Assembly (NCBI GenBank): GCA_041908065.1
Contig: JAYRGC010000009.1
Location: forward strand, 1-64,000
Length of the DNA: 64,000 bases
Direction of reading: 5' to 3'
DNA from: JAYRGC01 sp041908065
GTDB taxonomy: Bacteria; Pseudomonadota; Alphaproteobacteria; UBA9219
The notes below the pieces were generated by a model. The model was not told the origin of the DNA. It ran no database searches and saw only the letters and a list, made by a program, of their open reading frames with translations. Every line of letters starts with the position of its first letter. Position 1 is the stretch's first letter. Made by a program: the position numbers and the translations under genes. Of the stretch, positions 43,274 through 52,355 are shown in pieces.

Positions 43274-45082
43274 ATGACGACACCGCTATCGCGCATCAGG
43301 AATTTTTCCATCATCGCGCATATAGACCACGGCAAATCCACGTTGGCCGACCGCCTTATCCAGATGTGCGGCGAGATACAGGCGCGGGAAATGCGCGAGC
43401 AGCTGCTCGACAACATGGACATTGAGCGCGAGCGCGGCATCACCATCAAAGCCCAGACCGTTCGACTGAAATACAAGGCGCGGGACGGGGAAACCTATCA
43501 GCTCAATCTTATGGACACTCCCGGGCACGTCGACTTCGCCTACGAAGTCAGCCGCAGCCTAGCCGCTTGCGAAGGCTCCATATTGGTGGTCGACGCTTCG
43601 CAGGGGGTGGAGGCGCAGACGCTGGCCAACGTCTATCAGGCGATAGACAACGGCCATGAAATAGTTCCGGTCTTGAACAAGATAGATCTGCCCGCAGCCG
43701 ATCCAGATCGCGTCAAGCAGCAGATCGAGGACGTCATCGGCCTCGACGCTTCGGACGCCATCCCCATTTCCGCCAAGACCGGCCAAGGCATCGACGAGGT
43801 GTTGGAGGCTATTGTCACGCGCCTGCCGCCGCCCAAGGGCGAACCGGAAAATGCGCTTAAGGCTTTGCTGGTCGACAGCTGGTACGACGCATATCTGGGC
43901 GTGGTCGTTCTGGTGCGCGTGGTGGACGGACATATCCGCAAGGGGCAGAAGGTGCGCTTTATGGCCACGGGGGCCGCGCGGGAAGTGGACAGGGTGGGGA
44001 TTTTCAATCCAAAGAAGACGGAAGTCTCCGAGCTGGGGCCTGGCGAGGTAGGATTTATAACAGCCGGAATAAAGCAGATAAGCGATACCAAGGTGGGCGA
44101 CACCATTACCGATGAACGCCGTCCGGCCGAGCAGCCGTTGGCCGGATTTAAGCCCTCCATACCGGTGGTGTTCTGCGGGCTGTTTCCGGTGGATGCGGCT
44201 GATTTTGAGCATTTGCGGGAATCGTTGGGCAAACTTGCTCTCAACGACGCCAGTTTTCAGTTCGAGGCGGAGAGCTCGGCGGCGTTGGGGTTCGGATTCC
44301 GGTGCGGGTTCTTAGGCCTTTTGCATCTGGAGATCATTCAGGAGCGGTTGGAGCGCGAGTTCAACCTTAATCTGATAACCACCGCTCCGTCGGTCATTTA
44401 TCACGTCAATCTTACCGATGGCACGGTCGTGCATTTGCACAATCCCGTGGACATGCCGGATCCGGTGCGGATAGCCTCGATCGAGGAGCCGTGGATAAAG
44501 GCCACGATAATGACGCCGGACGAGTATTTGGGCGGGATTCTCGCGTTATGCAACGACAGGCGCGGCGAACAGATCGAGCTTACCTATGTCGGGCAACGCG
44601 CCATGCTTATCTATCGGTTGCCGCTTAACGAGGTGGTTTACGATTTTTACGATCGCCTGAAATCGATCAGCCGCGGCTATGCCAGCTTTGATTACGCGCT
44701 GGAAGGGTATCGCGAAGGGGATCTGGTGACGATGAACATCCTCGTCAACCTAGAGCCGGTCGACGCCTTGGCTTGCATCGTCAACCGCGCCGCCGCCGAA
44801 AAACGGGGGCGGGCGTTGTGCGAGAGGTTGAAGGAGCTTATTCCCCGCCAGTTGTTCAAGATAGCGGTGCAGGCCGCAATCGGCAGCCGCGTCATAGCCA
44901 GAGAAACCATTTCGGCGTTGCGTAAGGACGTGACGGCCAAATGTTATGGCGGAGACATAAGCCGCAAGCGCAAGCTGTTGGAAAAGCAAAAGGAAGGCAA
45001 GAAGCGGATGCGCCAGTTCGGCGAAGTCGAAATCCCGCAATCGGCCTTCATCGCCGCGCTGAAGATGGACAGCGGAAAGTAG
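43274..45082 (+). CDS. lepA: Elongation factor 4 (LepA)
   Basis: LepA is a ribosome-associated GTPase that back-translocates stalled ribosomes and affects translation initiation. The 602-residue protein has G1 IIAHIDHGKSTLADR near residue 12, G3 DTPGHVDFAYE, G4 NKIDLPAADPDRV, and the LepA-specific C-terminal domain (CYGGDISRKRKLLEKQKEGKKRM). The start at 43274 gives the normal family length; the frame is open upstream to 43079 but that stretch is Cys-rich and unlike the family. It converges on icmT. Confidence 0.96.
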   Translation: MTTPLSRIRNFSIIAHIDHGKSTLADRLIQMCGEIQAREMREQLLDNMDIERERGITIKAQTVRLKYKARDGETYQLNLMDTPGHVDFAYEVSRSLAACEGSILVVDASQGVEAQTLANVYQAIDNGHEIVPVLNKIDLPAADPDRVKQQIEDVIGLDASDAIPISAKTGQGIDEVLEAIVTRLPPPKGEPENALKALLVDSWYDAYLGVVVLVRVVDGHIRKGQKVRFMATGAAREVDRVGIFNPKKTEVSELGPGEVGFITAGIKQISDTKVGDTITDERRPAEQPLAGFKPSIPVVFCGLFPVDAADFEHLRESLGKLALNDASFQFEAESSAALGFGFRCGFLGLLHLEIIQERLEREFNLNLITTAPSVIYHVNLTDGTVVHLHNPVDMPDPVRIASIEEPWIKATIMTPDEYLGGILALCNDRRGEQIELTYVGQRAMLIYRLPLNEVVYDFYDRLKSISRGYASFDYALEGYREGDLVTMNILVNLEPVDALACIVNRAAAEKRGRALCERLKELIPRQLFKIAVQAAIGSRVIARETISALRKDVTAKCYGGDISRKRKLLEKQKEGKKRMRQFGEVEIPQSAFIAALKMDSGK

Positions 45083-45091
45083 GAGTTTTTT

Positions 45092-45247
45092 GGCTCTTTC
45101 CTAAAACGGGTGGGTAAAGAGTCGCTATTTCAGCAATCACGGTCTGTTCCTCCCCCTGCTTAGGGGGAGGAACAGATCGTGCCTTATGGGAAGAACGTCG
45201 CTTCAACCCCGATAAAAACCAAATATCCGCCAGTTTTGCGTAATAGC
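45092..45247. mobile_element. Type B MITE-like element (complete, about 156 bp)
   Basis: Termini GGCTCTTTCCTAAAACGGG and CAGTTTTGCGTAATAGCC are imperfect inverted repeats. The core hairpin has 20-base arms, CACGGTCTGTTCCTCCCCCT (45138-45157) and its complement (45162-45181), with one G/T-type mismatch and a 4-base loop. Length and right flank match the copy at 19.9 kb. It lies between convergent lepA and icmT, where the hairpin could end both transcripts. Confidence 0.85.
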
Positions 45248-45278
45248 CTTATGCAAGAGGTCTATTATGAACAGGCTC

Positions 45279-45545
45279 TCACCCGTAATCGTTCCACTGA
45301 CGCTTGGCGCGGGCGATGTTGGCGGGACGTTTGGGGCCGACTAGCCAGCTTCTGACGGCGCGGACGGCGGCGTCAAAAGTCAAGCCGCGCCGCTCCAACA
45401 GCCACAGCACTACGACAGACGCCACCACGACGCCGAAAGTCCACCAGCGGGCATGAACCAAGAATAGCAGGAATGCCGCGAAGGCGCGGGCGTCCATGAA
45501 GAAAAATCGAGTGGGTTTTTGGGTGTTTCGCCAGTGAATGTCCAT
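45279..45545 (-). CDS. icmT: Type IVB secretion protein IcmT / TraK-like
   Basis: The 88-residue membrane protein matches the IcmT/TraK family: HWRNTQKPTRFFFMDARAFAAFLLFLVHARWWTF followed by a hydrophobic stretch (about residues 34-50), LERRGLTFDAAVRAVRSWLVGP and a polar end. IcmT is a small core component of Dot/Icm type IVB machines; its IncI counterpart is TraK. It lies six bases after dotB. The order dotD-dotC-dotB-icmT equals traH-traI-traJ-traK of IncI plasmids. Confidence 0.88.
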   Translation of the reverse strand: MDIHWRNTQKPTRFFFMDARAFAAFLLFLVHARWWTFGVVVASVVVLWLLERRGLTFDAAVRAVRSWLVGPKRPANIARAKRQWNDYG

Positions 45546-45551
45546 GACGGC

Positions 45552-46793
45552 CTACTCGATGTCGTCGTCCGGGATGTCGATGGCGTCGCCGTCTCCGAGC
45601 GAAGCGTTCTCGTCGATCCCGATCACGCGATCGCCGGACATGCCTTTGACCAGCAGCAGATAGGCGCGGCGGTCGATAAGCCCCTCTTTGAAGGCGGCAC
45701 TGGCGGATTGTTCCATGGTTTTGCCGTAGCGCAGCAGCAGTCTTTGCGTCGCCGCCGTCCAATGTTCGACCGGCATTTCCATCAGCTGTTCGCGCACGTT
45801 GTCGTCGAACACCATGTACTCGCGCAGGCCGATGCGTCCTCCGCCTACCTTTTGCACCAAGGTTTGCGTGACGATCATCCGCAGGGTTTCCATCATGGCG
45901 TAGGCACGCTCGGTTCGCTCGGCCGGTTCGAACATGCTGATGACGCGCCTTACGGTGGCGGCCACGCCGATGGTGTGCAGGGTGGAGTAGACCAAGTGTC
46001 CGGTCTGTCCGGCTTCGATAGCGGCGGACACGGTTTCTCGGTCGCGAGATTCTCCCACCAGAATGATGTTCGGTTTGCGGCGCAAGGCGTTGCGGATTCC
46101 GGCGGCGAAGGTGGGCAAATGGCGCGGGATTTCGGTTTGCGCCACCAGAGAACGCGGTCCGGTTATTTGGTCGTAGACGTATTCTATGGGGGCTTCGTAA
46201 CTGAGAAGTTTGCCGCAGCCCTCCGTCCGCTCTATCAACATTCGGCAACCGGAGGCCAAAAGCGTGGTTTTGCCGCTGCCGGTAGGGCCGGTAACCAGTA
46301 TCAGACCTTGGCGGGGAGCCCAGCTTTCGATTATGGGATCCTCGATCCCCAGCGATTTCATGGTAGGAGGCAGGCTGGGCAGGCTGCGGAGCGTTATTTG
46401 TACGGAATCCCGCCCGCGGCTTAGGATCGCCGTTATGTTGGTGCGGAAGCGGAAGCGGGTGTTGCGCTCCGGCCTGACTTCGTATGACAGATCCAGATCG
46501 CGTCCCGAGGCTAGTTTGGCCAGCGCGTCCGCGCCGTAGATTTTATTGAGGAAGTTGGCCATATCCGCCGAGTCCATGTTCCGTCTCGTGACGGGATAGA
46601 GGATGTTGTCAACCTCTATGTAAACCGGACGGTCGGTTTGGATGGTTATATCGGTGGCTTTTTTGCTTGTGCACCAAAGCAACAGAACGTCGACGTCGGT
46701 GTCTTGCACGCGCAAAGGCTCTTCCGGCCACATGCCGATGCTGGCGGTGACAGCGTCCATTTTTATGTCTTTTATCTCGTCGCTGCCGTCCAC
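45552..46793 (-). CDS. dotB: Type IVB secretion ATPase DotB / TraJ-like
   Basis: DotB is the cytoplasmic hexameric ATPase of the PilT/VirB11 class powering Dot/Icm machines. The 413-residue protein has an N-terminal PAS-like domain (LLLWCTSKKATDITIQTDRPVYIE), Walker A GPTGSGKTTLLAS near residue 172, the Asp box around LSYEAPIEYVYD, Walker B NIILVGESRDRET and the His box GHLVYSTLHT. The GTG at 46793 is preceded by GGAG at seven bases and overlaps dotC by 22 bases; ATG 46760 has no such site. Confidence 0.93.
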   Translation of the reverse strand: MDGSDEIKDIKMDAVTASIGMWPEEPLRVQDTDVDVLLLWCTSKKATDITIQTDRPVYIEVDNILYPVTRRNMDSADMANFLNKIYGADALAKLASGRDLDLSYEVRPERNTRFRFRTNITAILSRGRDSVQITLRSLPSLPPTMKSLGIEDPIIESWAPRQGLILVTGPTGSGKTTLLASGCRMLIERTEGCGKLLSYEAPIEYVYDQITGPRSLVAQTEIPRHLPTFAAGIRNALRRKPNIILVGESRDRETVSAAIEAGQTGHLVYSTLHTIGVAATVRRVISMFEPAERTERAYAMMETLRMIVTQTLVQKVGGGRIGLREYMVFDDNVREQLMEMPVEHWTAATQRLLLRYGKTMEQSASAAFKEGLIDRRAYLLLVKGMSGDRVIGIDENASLGDGDAIDIPDDDIE

Positions 46794-47626
46794 CGGTCGC
46801 TCCGTTGGATGAAGGTGGATGGGCCGGTTATCATCAAGCCTCTGTCGCCGACCCGCATTTCCGAGCCGTTTCCGGTCACGCCGTAGTCTTGATGGGTGGC
46901 ATAGGGCGGAGAGATCATGCCCTGCGCCAACAATTCGCGGTAGCGCACCATGCCGGTGAAATCGTTGGAAAGGCGGTCAAGATCGGCCTCGAAGGTTTCC
47001 TCGGCTTGCTGGACTCCGGCGTCCCAGCCTTCCTTGACCCACTTTTTCCATTGAAGCTGTTCTTCGTCGGTGCGCGGCAAAAGCAGTCCTGGCGGAGGAT
47101 CCACGACGCCCCAGTCGCGCTCCAGATACAACCGCCAGTCGCGGGCGGCGGTGACGATGCGCGCCGCTTGGTTGATGCGGTAAACGCGATCGGCCACGGC
47201 GGCTTCTTGTCCGCCACCGTTGACGATGACGGCGCGTTGCGCTTCGGAGACTATCGGCGGTTCTATGATAAGTCCTGACGGAGCGGCGACCAACAGGCGC
47301 GAGAAATTGAAAGTTTTGGAAAGGCTGGAATCGTGTTCGGCCAGACGGCGTTGTATCTCGAAGGTGCGGCTGGCAAGTCCGCCGCGCGCGCCGTAGGAAA
47401 GGGCGGCTTCGCGCAAAGCGTCGTTGCGGATTTGCAGCCCCATTTCTTCCGGCTTGGGGGCTTCGCCGTCGCTGCTTTGGCCTTGCAGATCCGCCAAAGA
47501 CGGCGGAGGAGGGGACGCTTCGGGAAGCACTTCGGCCAATGCAAGAGGCGCGGAGAGCAGAGCCAACACCAAAGCCAAGCCCAAAAAGCGAACCGGCCGC
47601 ATCAGATTTGCCGCATCCAACAACAT
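46772..47626 (-). CDS. dotC: Type IVB secretion outer-membrane component DotC / TraI-like
   Basis: DotC with DotD forms the outer-membrane ring of Dot/Icm machines. The 284-residue exported protein has a signal peptide (about residues 10-31, ending PLALA) and family segments FNFSRLLVAAPSGLIIEPPIVSEAQ, ADRVYRINQAARIV, WKKWVKEGWDAGVQQAEETF, LSNDFTGMVRYRELLAQGMISPPY and DYGVTGNGSEMRVGDR. Legionella DotC is a lipoprotein, but no Cys follows this signal peptide, so it is probably an unlipidated periplasmic or outer-membrane-associated form. It starts eight bases after dotD. Confidence 0.92.
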   Translation of the reverse strand: MLLDAANLMRPVRFLGLALVLALLSAPLALAEVLPEASPPPPSLADLQGQSSDGEAPKPEEMGLQIRNDALREAALSYGARGGLASRTFEIQRRLAEHDSSLSKTFNFSRLLVAAPSGLIIEPPIVSEAQRAVIVNGGGQEAAVADRVYRINQAARIVTAARDWRLYLERDWGVVDPPPGLLLPRTDEEQLQWKKWVKEGWDAGVQQAEETFEADLDRLSNDFTGMVRYRELLAQGMISPPYATHQDYGVTGNGSEMRVGDRGLMITGPSTFIQRSDRWTAATR

Positions 47627-47633
47627 AGGATTA

Positions 47634-48134
47634 CTACCTTCCGGCTGGCGCGTAGCTGATTTCCACGAAACCGCTGAGGCCGTTGACGGACAAATCAGCC
47701 CGTTGTCCGGCCTGCAATCCCACGTCGCGCAGGATCTCTACCAATGGGCGTTGATAGGCGTTGATCGTCACTATCAGCGGGGCCGGAGGCTTGCCGCCTC
47801 TGGTCTTAAAGCTGAGGCCGGCCTTGGAGGCCAGAGTTTCGGTTATCTGCTCTATGGGGCCGGTCCAGTTTATGGACACAGGCTGCATCAATTCCGGCGA
47901 AGCGTTGGAGTAGTTGTCCTCCATCTGGGTTATGGGGCTACGCTGTTGCTCGATGCCGGAAATGGTGTCCAGCGCGGACGAAGCCTTTTCGGCGGCTTTG
48001 GCTATTCTGGTTCCGACAAGATCCGGCTCAGTCGCTACAGGCGCAGTTTCTCTCAAATCGTTGGCGCAACCGGACAGCGCTATCAGCACCGACAGCAGCA
48101 TCGCGCCTGAGAACAATTTCATAGACATCGTCAT
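47634..48134 (-). CDS. dotD: Type IVB secretion lipoprotein DotD / TraH-like
   Basis: DotD is an outer-membrane lipoprotein of the Dot/Icm core complex. The 166-residue product starts with a lipoprotein signal ending LSGC (lipobox Cys about residue 22), then a helical region and the secretin N0-like domain PVSINWTGPIEQITETLASKAGLSF, ending with VEILRDVGLQAG and FVEISYAP. I chose ATG 48134; the frame is open to 48200, but starts there would bury the signal peptide. It is the first gene of the dotD-dotC-dotB-icmT block; murJ ends 102 bases upstream. Confidence 0.9.
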   Translation of the reverse strand: MTMSMKLFSGAMLLSVLIALSGCANDLRETAPVATEPDLVGTRIAKAAEKASSALDTISGIEQQRSPITQMEDNYSNASPELMQPVSINWTGPIEQITETLASKAGLSFKTRGGKPPAPLIVTINAYQRPLVEILRDVGLQAGQRADLSVNGLSGFVEISYAPAGR

Positions 48135-48235
48135 GGCCACGCAAAAAATAAACGGGTGTAACGCTTGCGCGAGAATATATCCTGAATCCTTCCGGCACAA
48201 CAGGTTTATGCGTTAATTTTTACGCCATGAAGGGA

Positions 48236-49789
48236 CTATTTTCGCGCAAAGGAGGCCAGAACGTCACGCCAGCGCATAGCCCCGCTTAATTGCAGCAAAA
48301 CCGCGTAGGCGGCTCCGGAGGGGACTATGATGAGGGACAAACCACATATTCCCAGCAAAATGTCGCGTTCGGCGAACCAGCCTTTTGCCGTAATAATGGC
48401 GGTCGCTGTCGCGGTTATGGCCGCCATGCCCAAGGAGCAAAGGAGGATGCGAGGAACCCTCTTTTTTGTGTCGTCGTCGCCGATGGCGTGTTCGCGGCGT
48501 TTCAAGTGCCAAAGCAACAGCAGGGCGTTTACCCACGTGGCGGCGGCATTGGCCAAGGCGATGCCGACATGGCCTAGCGGCTTCAACAGCAACAGCGAGA
48601 GGGCGATATTGGCCAGCATTCCGGCGACCGCCATCTTGACCGGAGTGGCGGTGTCGTGGCGGGCGAAGCATCCGGCGCTGAAGACCTTCACCAGCAGGAA
48701 GGCCGGAATGCCGAGGGAGTAGGCCGATAAAGCCATAGCCGTGCCGCGAGCGTCGGCGGAGCTGAACTCTCCGTGTTCGAACAGGACATGGATTATCGGA
48801 TAGGAGGCCAACATAAGGCCTATCGCTGCCGGCAGTCCCAGAGCCAAAGAGAATTCCACCGCGCGTCCGGTGTAGTGCCGGACGGCGCCGGAATTGCCGG
48901 ATTCCTCGTGGCGCGACAAAAGCGGCAACAGGGTGGTGGCCACGGCTATGCCTACGATGCCCAAGGGAAGCTGGTTCAGGCGGTCGGCGTAGAATAAGTA
49001 GGAAATCGCTCCGGCGGGCAGCATCGAGGCCAACACGGTCGAAAGCAGGATATTTATCTGCGCCGCTCCCGCCCCCAACGCTCCGGGGCCTACTTGTTTC
49101 AGTAGTTTGCGTCCGGCGGCGTTGAATTGGGGCAAAAGCAGGGGGATGGCAAGGGCGGCGCGGCGGCAGTGCCAAGCCAGCCACAGGGCTTGGACGACGC
49201 CAGCCCCGACGACAGCCCAAGCCAAGGATTCCGCCACCTGAAGATCCAGCAGTTGCGTTGCCGCCAGCGCGCAGATCATCACCAGATTATAGGCGATGGG
49301 CGCGGCGGCGGCCGGAGCGAAGCGGCCGCTTGCGTTTAAGACCCCGCCCTGCAAGGCGGTTATGGAGATAAGTATCAGATAAGGGAAGGCGATGCGGCCA
49401 AAATGCACGGCAGATTCGAAGCGTTCTGGTTCGTCGGCGAATCCGGGGGCTAATGCCGTTATCACTTGCGGCATGAACGCCATCACCAAAGCCGAGAAGG
49501 GGATGAGGATGGCCAACAGCAACGCCAAGGCTTCTCCGGCGAAACGTCGCGCCGCGCTTTCTCCGCCCTTCCGTTCCTCGGCGGTGTAAAGGGGGACGAA
49601 AGCCGCCGAAAACGCTCCTTCGGCGAACAGGCTGCGGAACAGGTTGGGCAAACGCTGCGCCACGAAAAAAGCGTCGGCCAAAGGGCCTGCCCCCAGCAGC
49701 GTGGCAGTCAAGGCGTCGCGGGCGAAACCGGCTATGCGGCTGGCCACAGTCAGGCCGCTTACGGTAAGCAGAGATCGCGCGAAGTTCAT
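48236..49789 (-). CDS. murJ: Lipid II flippase MurJ
   Basis: MurJ moves lipid II across the plasma membrane. The 517-residue polytopic protein begins with the MVF signature SLLTVSGLTVASRIAGFARDALTATLLG, ADAFFVAQRLPNLFRSLFAEGAFSAAFVPL, and carries many hydrophobic helices. The ATG at 49789 overlaps the stop of the upstream prepilin peptidase as ATGA, so the two are coupled. It is the only cell-wall gene next to the secretion block. Confidence 0.95.
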   Translation of the reverse strand: MNFARSLLTVSGLTVASRIAGFARDALTATLLGAGPLADAFFVAQRLPNLFRSLFAEGAFSAAFVPLYTAEERKGGESAARRFAGEALALLLAILIPFSALVMAFMPQVITALAPGFADEPERFESAVHFGRIAFPYLILISITALQGGVLNASGRFAPAAAAPIAYNLVMICALAATQLLDLQVAESLAWAVVGAGVVQALWLAWHCRRAALAIPLLLPQFNAAGRKLLKQVGPGALGAGAAQINILLSTVLASMLPAGAISYLFYADRLNQLPLGIVGIAVATTLLPLLSRHEESGNSGAVRHYTGRAVEFSLALGLPAAIGLMLASYPIIHVLFEHGEFSSADARGTAMALSAYSLGIPAFLLVKVFSAGCFARHDTATPVKMAVAGMLANIALSLLLLKPLGHVGIALANAAATWVNALLLLWHLKRREHAIGDDDTKKRVPRILLCSLGMAAITATATAIITAKGWFAERDILLGICGLSLIIVPSGAAYAVLLQLSGAMRWRDVLASFARK

Positions 49790-50574
49790 GGTGACACTGA
49801 GCTTTCGTCGGGCAGAAGGGAAAAAGGCCCCCAATAGAGGTTGAACAGCACCAAAGCCGCCAACGCCACGCACAAGGCTGGGGCGAAGGGAAACTCCTTG
49901 CCGCCGCCGGACTTCTTCCACGCCATTCCCATCGCCGCTCCCATAACGCCGGACAGAGCGAGAAACCACGGCACGAGGACGAAAGGCAACCACAATCCCG
50001 CGGCGGTGAAAAATTTCACGTCGCCCAGCCCCAGCATCTCGCGCCCGCGCAGTTTGCTGTAGCCCAAAGCCAGCAGGAGTCCGAAGGCCAGCATTCCTCC
50101 GGCCGTCACCATCCCGACGAATACGTCGCCGCCGCCCGAGAGCAGCCAAAGGAATCCGCAAATCCCCAACGCCAGATTAAGCTCGTCCGGTATTATCCCG
50201 AACGCCAGATCGATAAGCACCATGGCCGGCAATATGCCCAAGCCTAGGCAGATGAAAAACAGCGAAGGATTCCATTCCGGCGCAGCCGAGGCGGCTCCTG
50301 CGCCCAAGACCAGTCCGGCCAGTTCCACTATCGGTTGATGCCACAAGCCTTTTCGTCTTTCGCAAGGGCAGGACAACGAAAGCGAGCCGCGTCTTAACAA
50401 CCATCCGAAAAGAGGAATTACGTTAAACGCCCTCAGCGGCGCGAGACAGAATACGCAACGCGGCCAGCGTCCTTCGCCGGGCATCCGGTCTGCGAAGCGG
50501 TAGCCGAAATGTCCGGCCATTCCGGCCGCGAACATCCCCAGCAACCCTCCGGTGAGAATTATCAGGTAATCCAT
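49786..50574 (-). CDS. Type IV prepilin peptidase (A24 family)
   Basis: The 262-residue membrane protein is a bilobed aspartyl protease that cuts prepilin leaders and may N-methylate the new end. Visible are the Cys pairs of the cytoplasmic loop (CVFC and CPC, about residues 41-72), the first catalytic Asp in LIDLAFGIIPDEL (about 123) and the second in GLGDVKFF (about 187). About eight hydrophobic segments are present. It overlaps murJ by ATGA. A pilin-like gene lies 3.2 kb away and a type IVB block 1.6 kb away; its substrate is not known. Confidence 0.9.
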   Translation of the reverse strand: MDYLIILTGGLLGMFAAGMAGHFGYRFADRMPGEGRWPRCVFCLAPLRAFNVIPLFGWLLRRGSLSLSCPCERRKGLWHQPIVELAGLVLGAGAASAAPEWNPSLFFICLGLGILPAMVLIDLAFGIIPDELNLALGICGFLWLLSGGGDVFVGMVTAGGMLAFGLLLALGYSKLRGREMLGLGDVKFFTAAGLWLPFVLVPWFLALSGVMGAAMGMAWKKSGGGKEFPFAPALCVALAALVLFNLYWGPFSLLPDESSVSP

Positions 50575-50621
50575 ACGGTTATTTCACGCTTTTTGAGTCT
50601 AAAGGCAAGATATTTTGCCGT

Positions 50622-51695
50622 TTATTTCCCGATGGAGATTTTTCTCCATCGGGACACGTTCTTGTTGTGTTCAGCCAAGGTAGCGGCGAAGGCGTGGCCA
50701 CCAGTGCCGTCGGCCACGAAATATAGGTAATCGTTGGAATCCGGCTTTAATGCGGCCTCAAGCGCGGCTCGCCCGGGATTGCATATGGGATCTTTCGGCA
50801 ATCCGTTGACGAAGTAGGTGTTATAGGGCGATGGAACGGCCAGATCGCCGTGCGTCAGATCCCGCTCCAGTTCGGTTTTTCCATTGGTTATAGCGTAAAT
50901 GACCGTGGGATCGGATTGCAGCTTCATGCCGCGCCTGAGGCGATTATAGAAAACTCCGGCGATGCGCGGACGCTCCTCGGCCTTTTTTCCGGTTTCCTTT
51001 TCTATCATAGAGGCGACTATTACGGCCTCGCGCGGCGTGTTTATCGGCAAGCCGGAATCGCGGGTTGCCCACAGCTTGTTCAAAAGATCGCTATGCCCTT
51101 TGGCGGCGCGTTCGAGAATGTCGGAACGGGAATCTCCATAGCTATAGCGATAGGTTTCGGGCAGGAGACTCCCTTCGGGGGGGGGCTCGGCTATCTCGCC
51201 GCTTAGCGAGGGTTCGGCAAGCAGCGTTTCTGCCACGCTTGCCGAGGTTATGCCCTCCACGATCGTCAACATTCGCACGACGGACAGCCCGTCGCGCATC
51301 GCTATGACGGCGTCGGCGATGTTTTGTCCGGCGACTATTTCGTACTCTCCGGCTTGAAGATTATCTCCGGCCAGCACTCGCGCCGCTATCCTGAACGCGA
51401 CGCGGTTGGCGATGGCGGAGGCTTCGTCGAGGATGCGGGATATTTCCGCCACGCTGGCTCCGCGAGGAATTATCAGGGTTTTATTTTCGGACAGCGGGTT
51501 GGGTGAAAGGATCACGGCGGAAAGCATCGCCGAAACCAGCAAGGCCGTGACGAACGACACGATAGCCAAGGACAGCAAAACCTTCGCCAAGCGCGACGCC
51601 GACGAACCGCGAGCGGCGGTAGCAGGGGCAGGCGGCGGTGGGGCGTCTTCGGGCGGCTGCTCTTCCGGCGCGGGTGGGGCATTTTGTTCTGTCAC
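50622..51695 (-). CDS. mltG: Endolytic murein transglycosylase MltG
   Basis: MltG cleaves nascent glycan strands and is thought to end their growth. The 357-residue protein has a Pro-rich cytoplasmic N-terminus, one membrane segment (about residues 38-60), and the YceG domain with the catalytic Glu in VIVASMIEKETGKKAEERP, followed by MKLQSDPTVIYAI, SPYNTYFVNGLPKDPICNPG and YFVADGTGGHAFA. I chose GTG 51695, since AGGAT precedes it by about eight bases; an in-frame TTG at 51716 lies upstream of that site. Confidence 0.94.
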   Translation of the reverse strand: MTEQNAPPAPEEQPPEDAPPPPAPATAARGSSASRLAKVLLSLAIVSFVTALLVSAMLSAVILSPNPLSENKTLIIPRGASVAEISRILDEASAIANRVAFRIAARVLAGDNLQAGEYEIVAGQNIADAVIAMRDGLSVVRMLTIVEGITSASVAETLLAEPSLSGEIAEPPPEGSLLPETYRYSYGDSRSDILERAAKGHSDLLNKLWATRDSGLPINTPREAVIVASMIEKETGKKAEERPRIAGVFYNRLRRGMKLQSDPTVIYAITNGKTELERDLTHGDLAVPSPYNTYFVNGLPKDPICNPGRAALEAALKPDSNDYLYFVADGTGGHAFAATLAEHNKNVSRWRKISIGK

Positions 51696-51742
51696 GTTCC
51701 ATATCCTTTGGAGCAACTTGTCGCGGCGTGTATATTATCAGC

Positions 51743-52330
51743 ATGAATCACGCGAACACGATAGCCGTTTTCGATTTCGACGGCACTTTGGTGAAGGGCG
51801 ACAGCCTATGGCCGTTCCTTTTGGCCGCGGCCGGAGCGGTCGATTGCGCCTTGGGATTGGCCGAGGGAGCGTTGCGTCTTGCGTCGCGCCGAGACGACGA
51901 GGATTCCCGCACGGCGGTAAAGTCAGCCTTGCTGGAAAGGACGTTGCGCGGCAAGACTGTCGAGGAGCTTAAACCCGCGTTGGCGGCGTTGCGGCATTGG
52001 TCGCAATGGAAGGACGACACGGTCGCAAGATTGCGGGCGCATCACGCGGCTGGACACCATGTCGTCATCGCTTCGGGAGGGCTGGATTTATATCTGCCGT
52101 CGCTTTTGGCGGATTTGCCGCATCACGCGCTGATTTGCACCGCGATGGAGGTTAAGGACGGATCGCTTACCGGACGCATGGCCTCGGGAAACTGCGTGCG
52201 CCGAAAAAAGGCCGAGATGGTGGCCGAGCACATGGCCGCGCGCGAACCGTTCGCCGATAGCTGGGGATACGGAAACTATCCCCACGACATTCCGATGATG
52301 GAGCTGATGAAGAATCGGGTGGTAGTGTAG
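51743..52330 (+). CDS. HAD-IB family phosphatase
   Basis: The 195-residue HAD hydrolase has motif I FDFDGTLVKGDS (catalytic Asp about residues 11-13), motif II in VVIASGG, the motif III Lys in RRKKAEM, and motif IV YGNYPHDIPMM, where Asn replaces the commoner first Asp. HAD-IB members include phosphoserine, lysophosphatidate and phosphatidylglycerophosphate phosphatases; the substrate here cannot be told. It diverges from mltG and converges on tgt across a repeat element. Confidence 0.85.
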   Translation: MNHANTIAVFDFDGTLVKGDSLWPFLLAAAGAVDCALGLAEGALRLASRRDDEDSRTAVKSALLERTLRGKTVEELKPALAALRHWSQWKDDTVARLRAHHAAGHHVVIASGGLDLYLPSLLADLPHHALICTAMEVKDGSLTGRMASGNCVRRKKAEMVAEHMAAREPFADSWGYGNYPHDIPMMELMKNRVVV

Positions 52331-52355
52331 CGTTTCTGCCGCATTTTAAAAAATA

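Noticed and set aside
45092..48234. Secretion block considered as an integrated plasmid or ICE
   Set aside because: No integrase, relaxase, partition gene or attachment repeats are seen; only one MITE-like element flanks it, and such elements are scattered all over the window.
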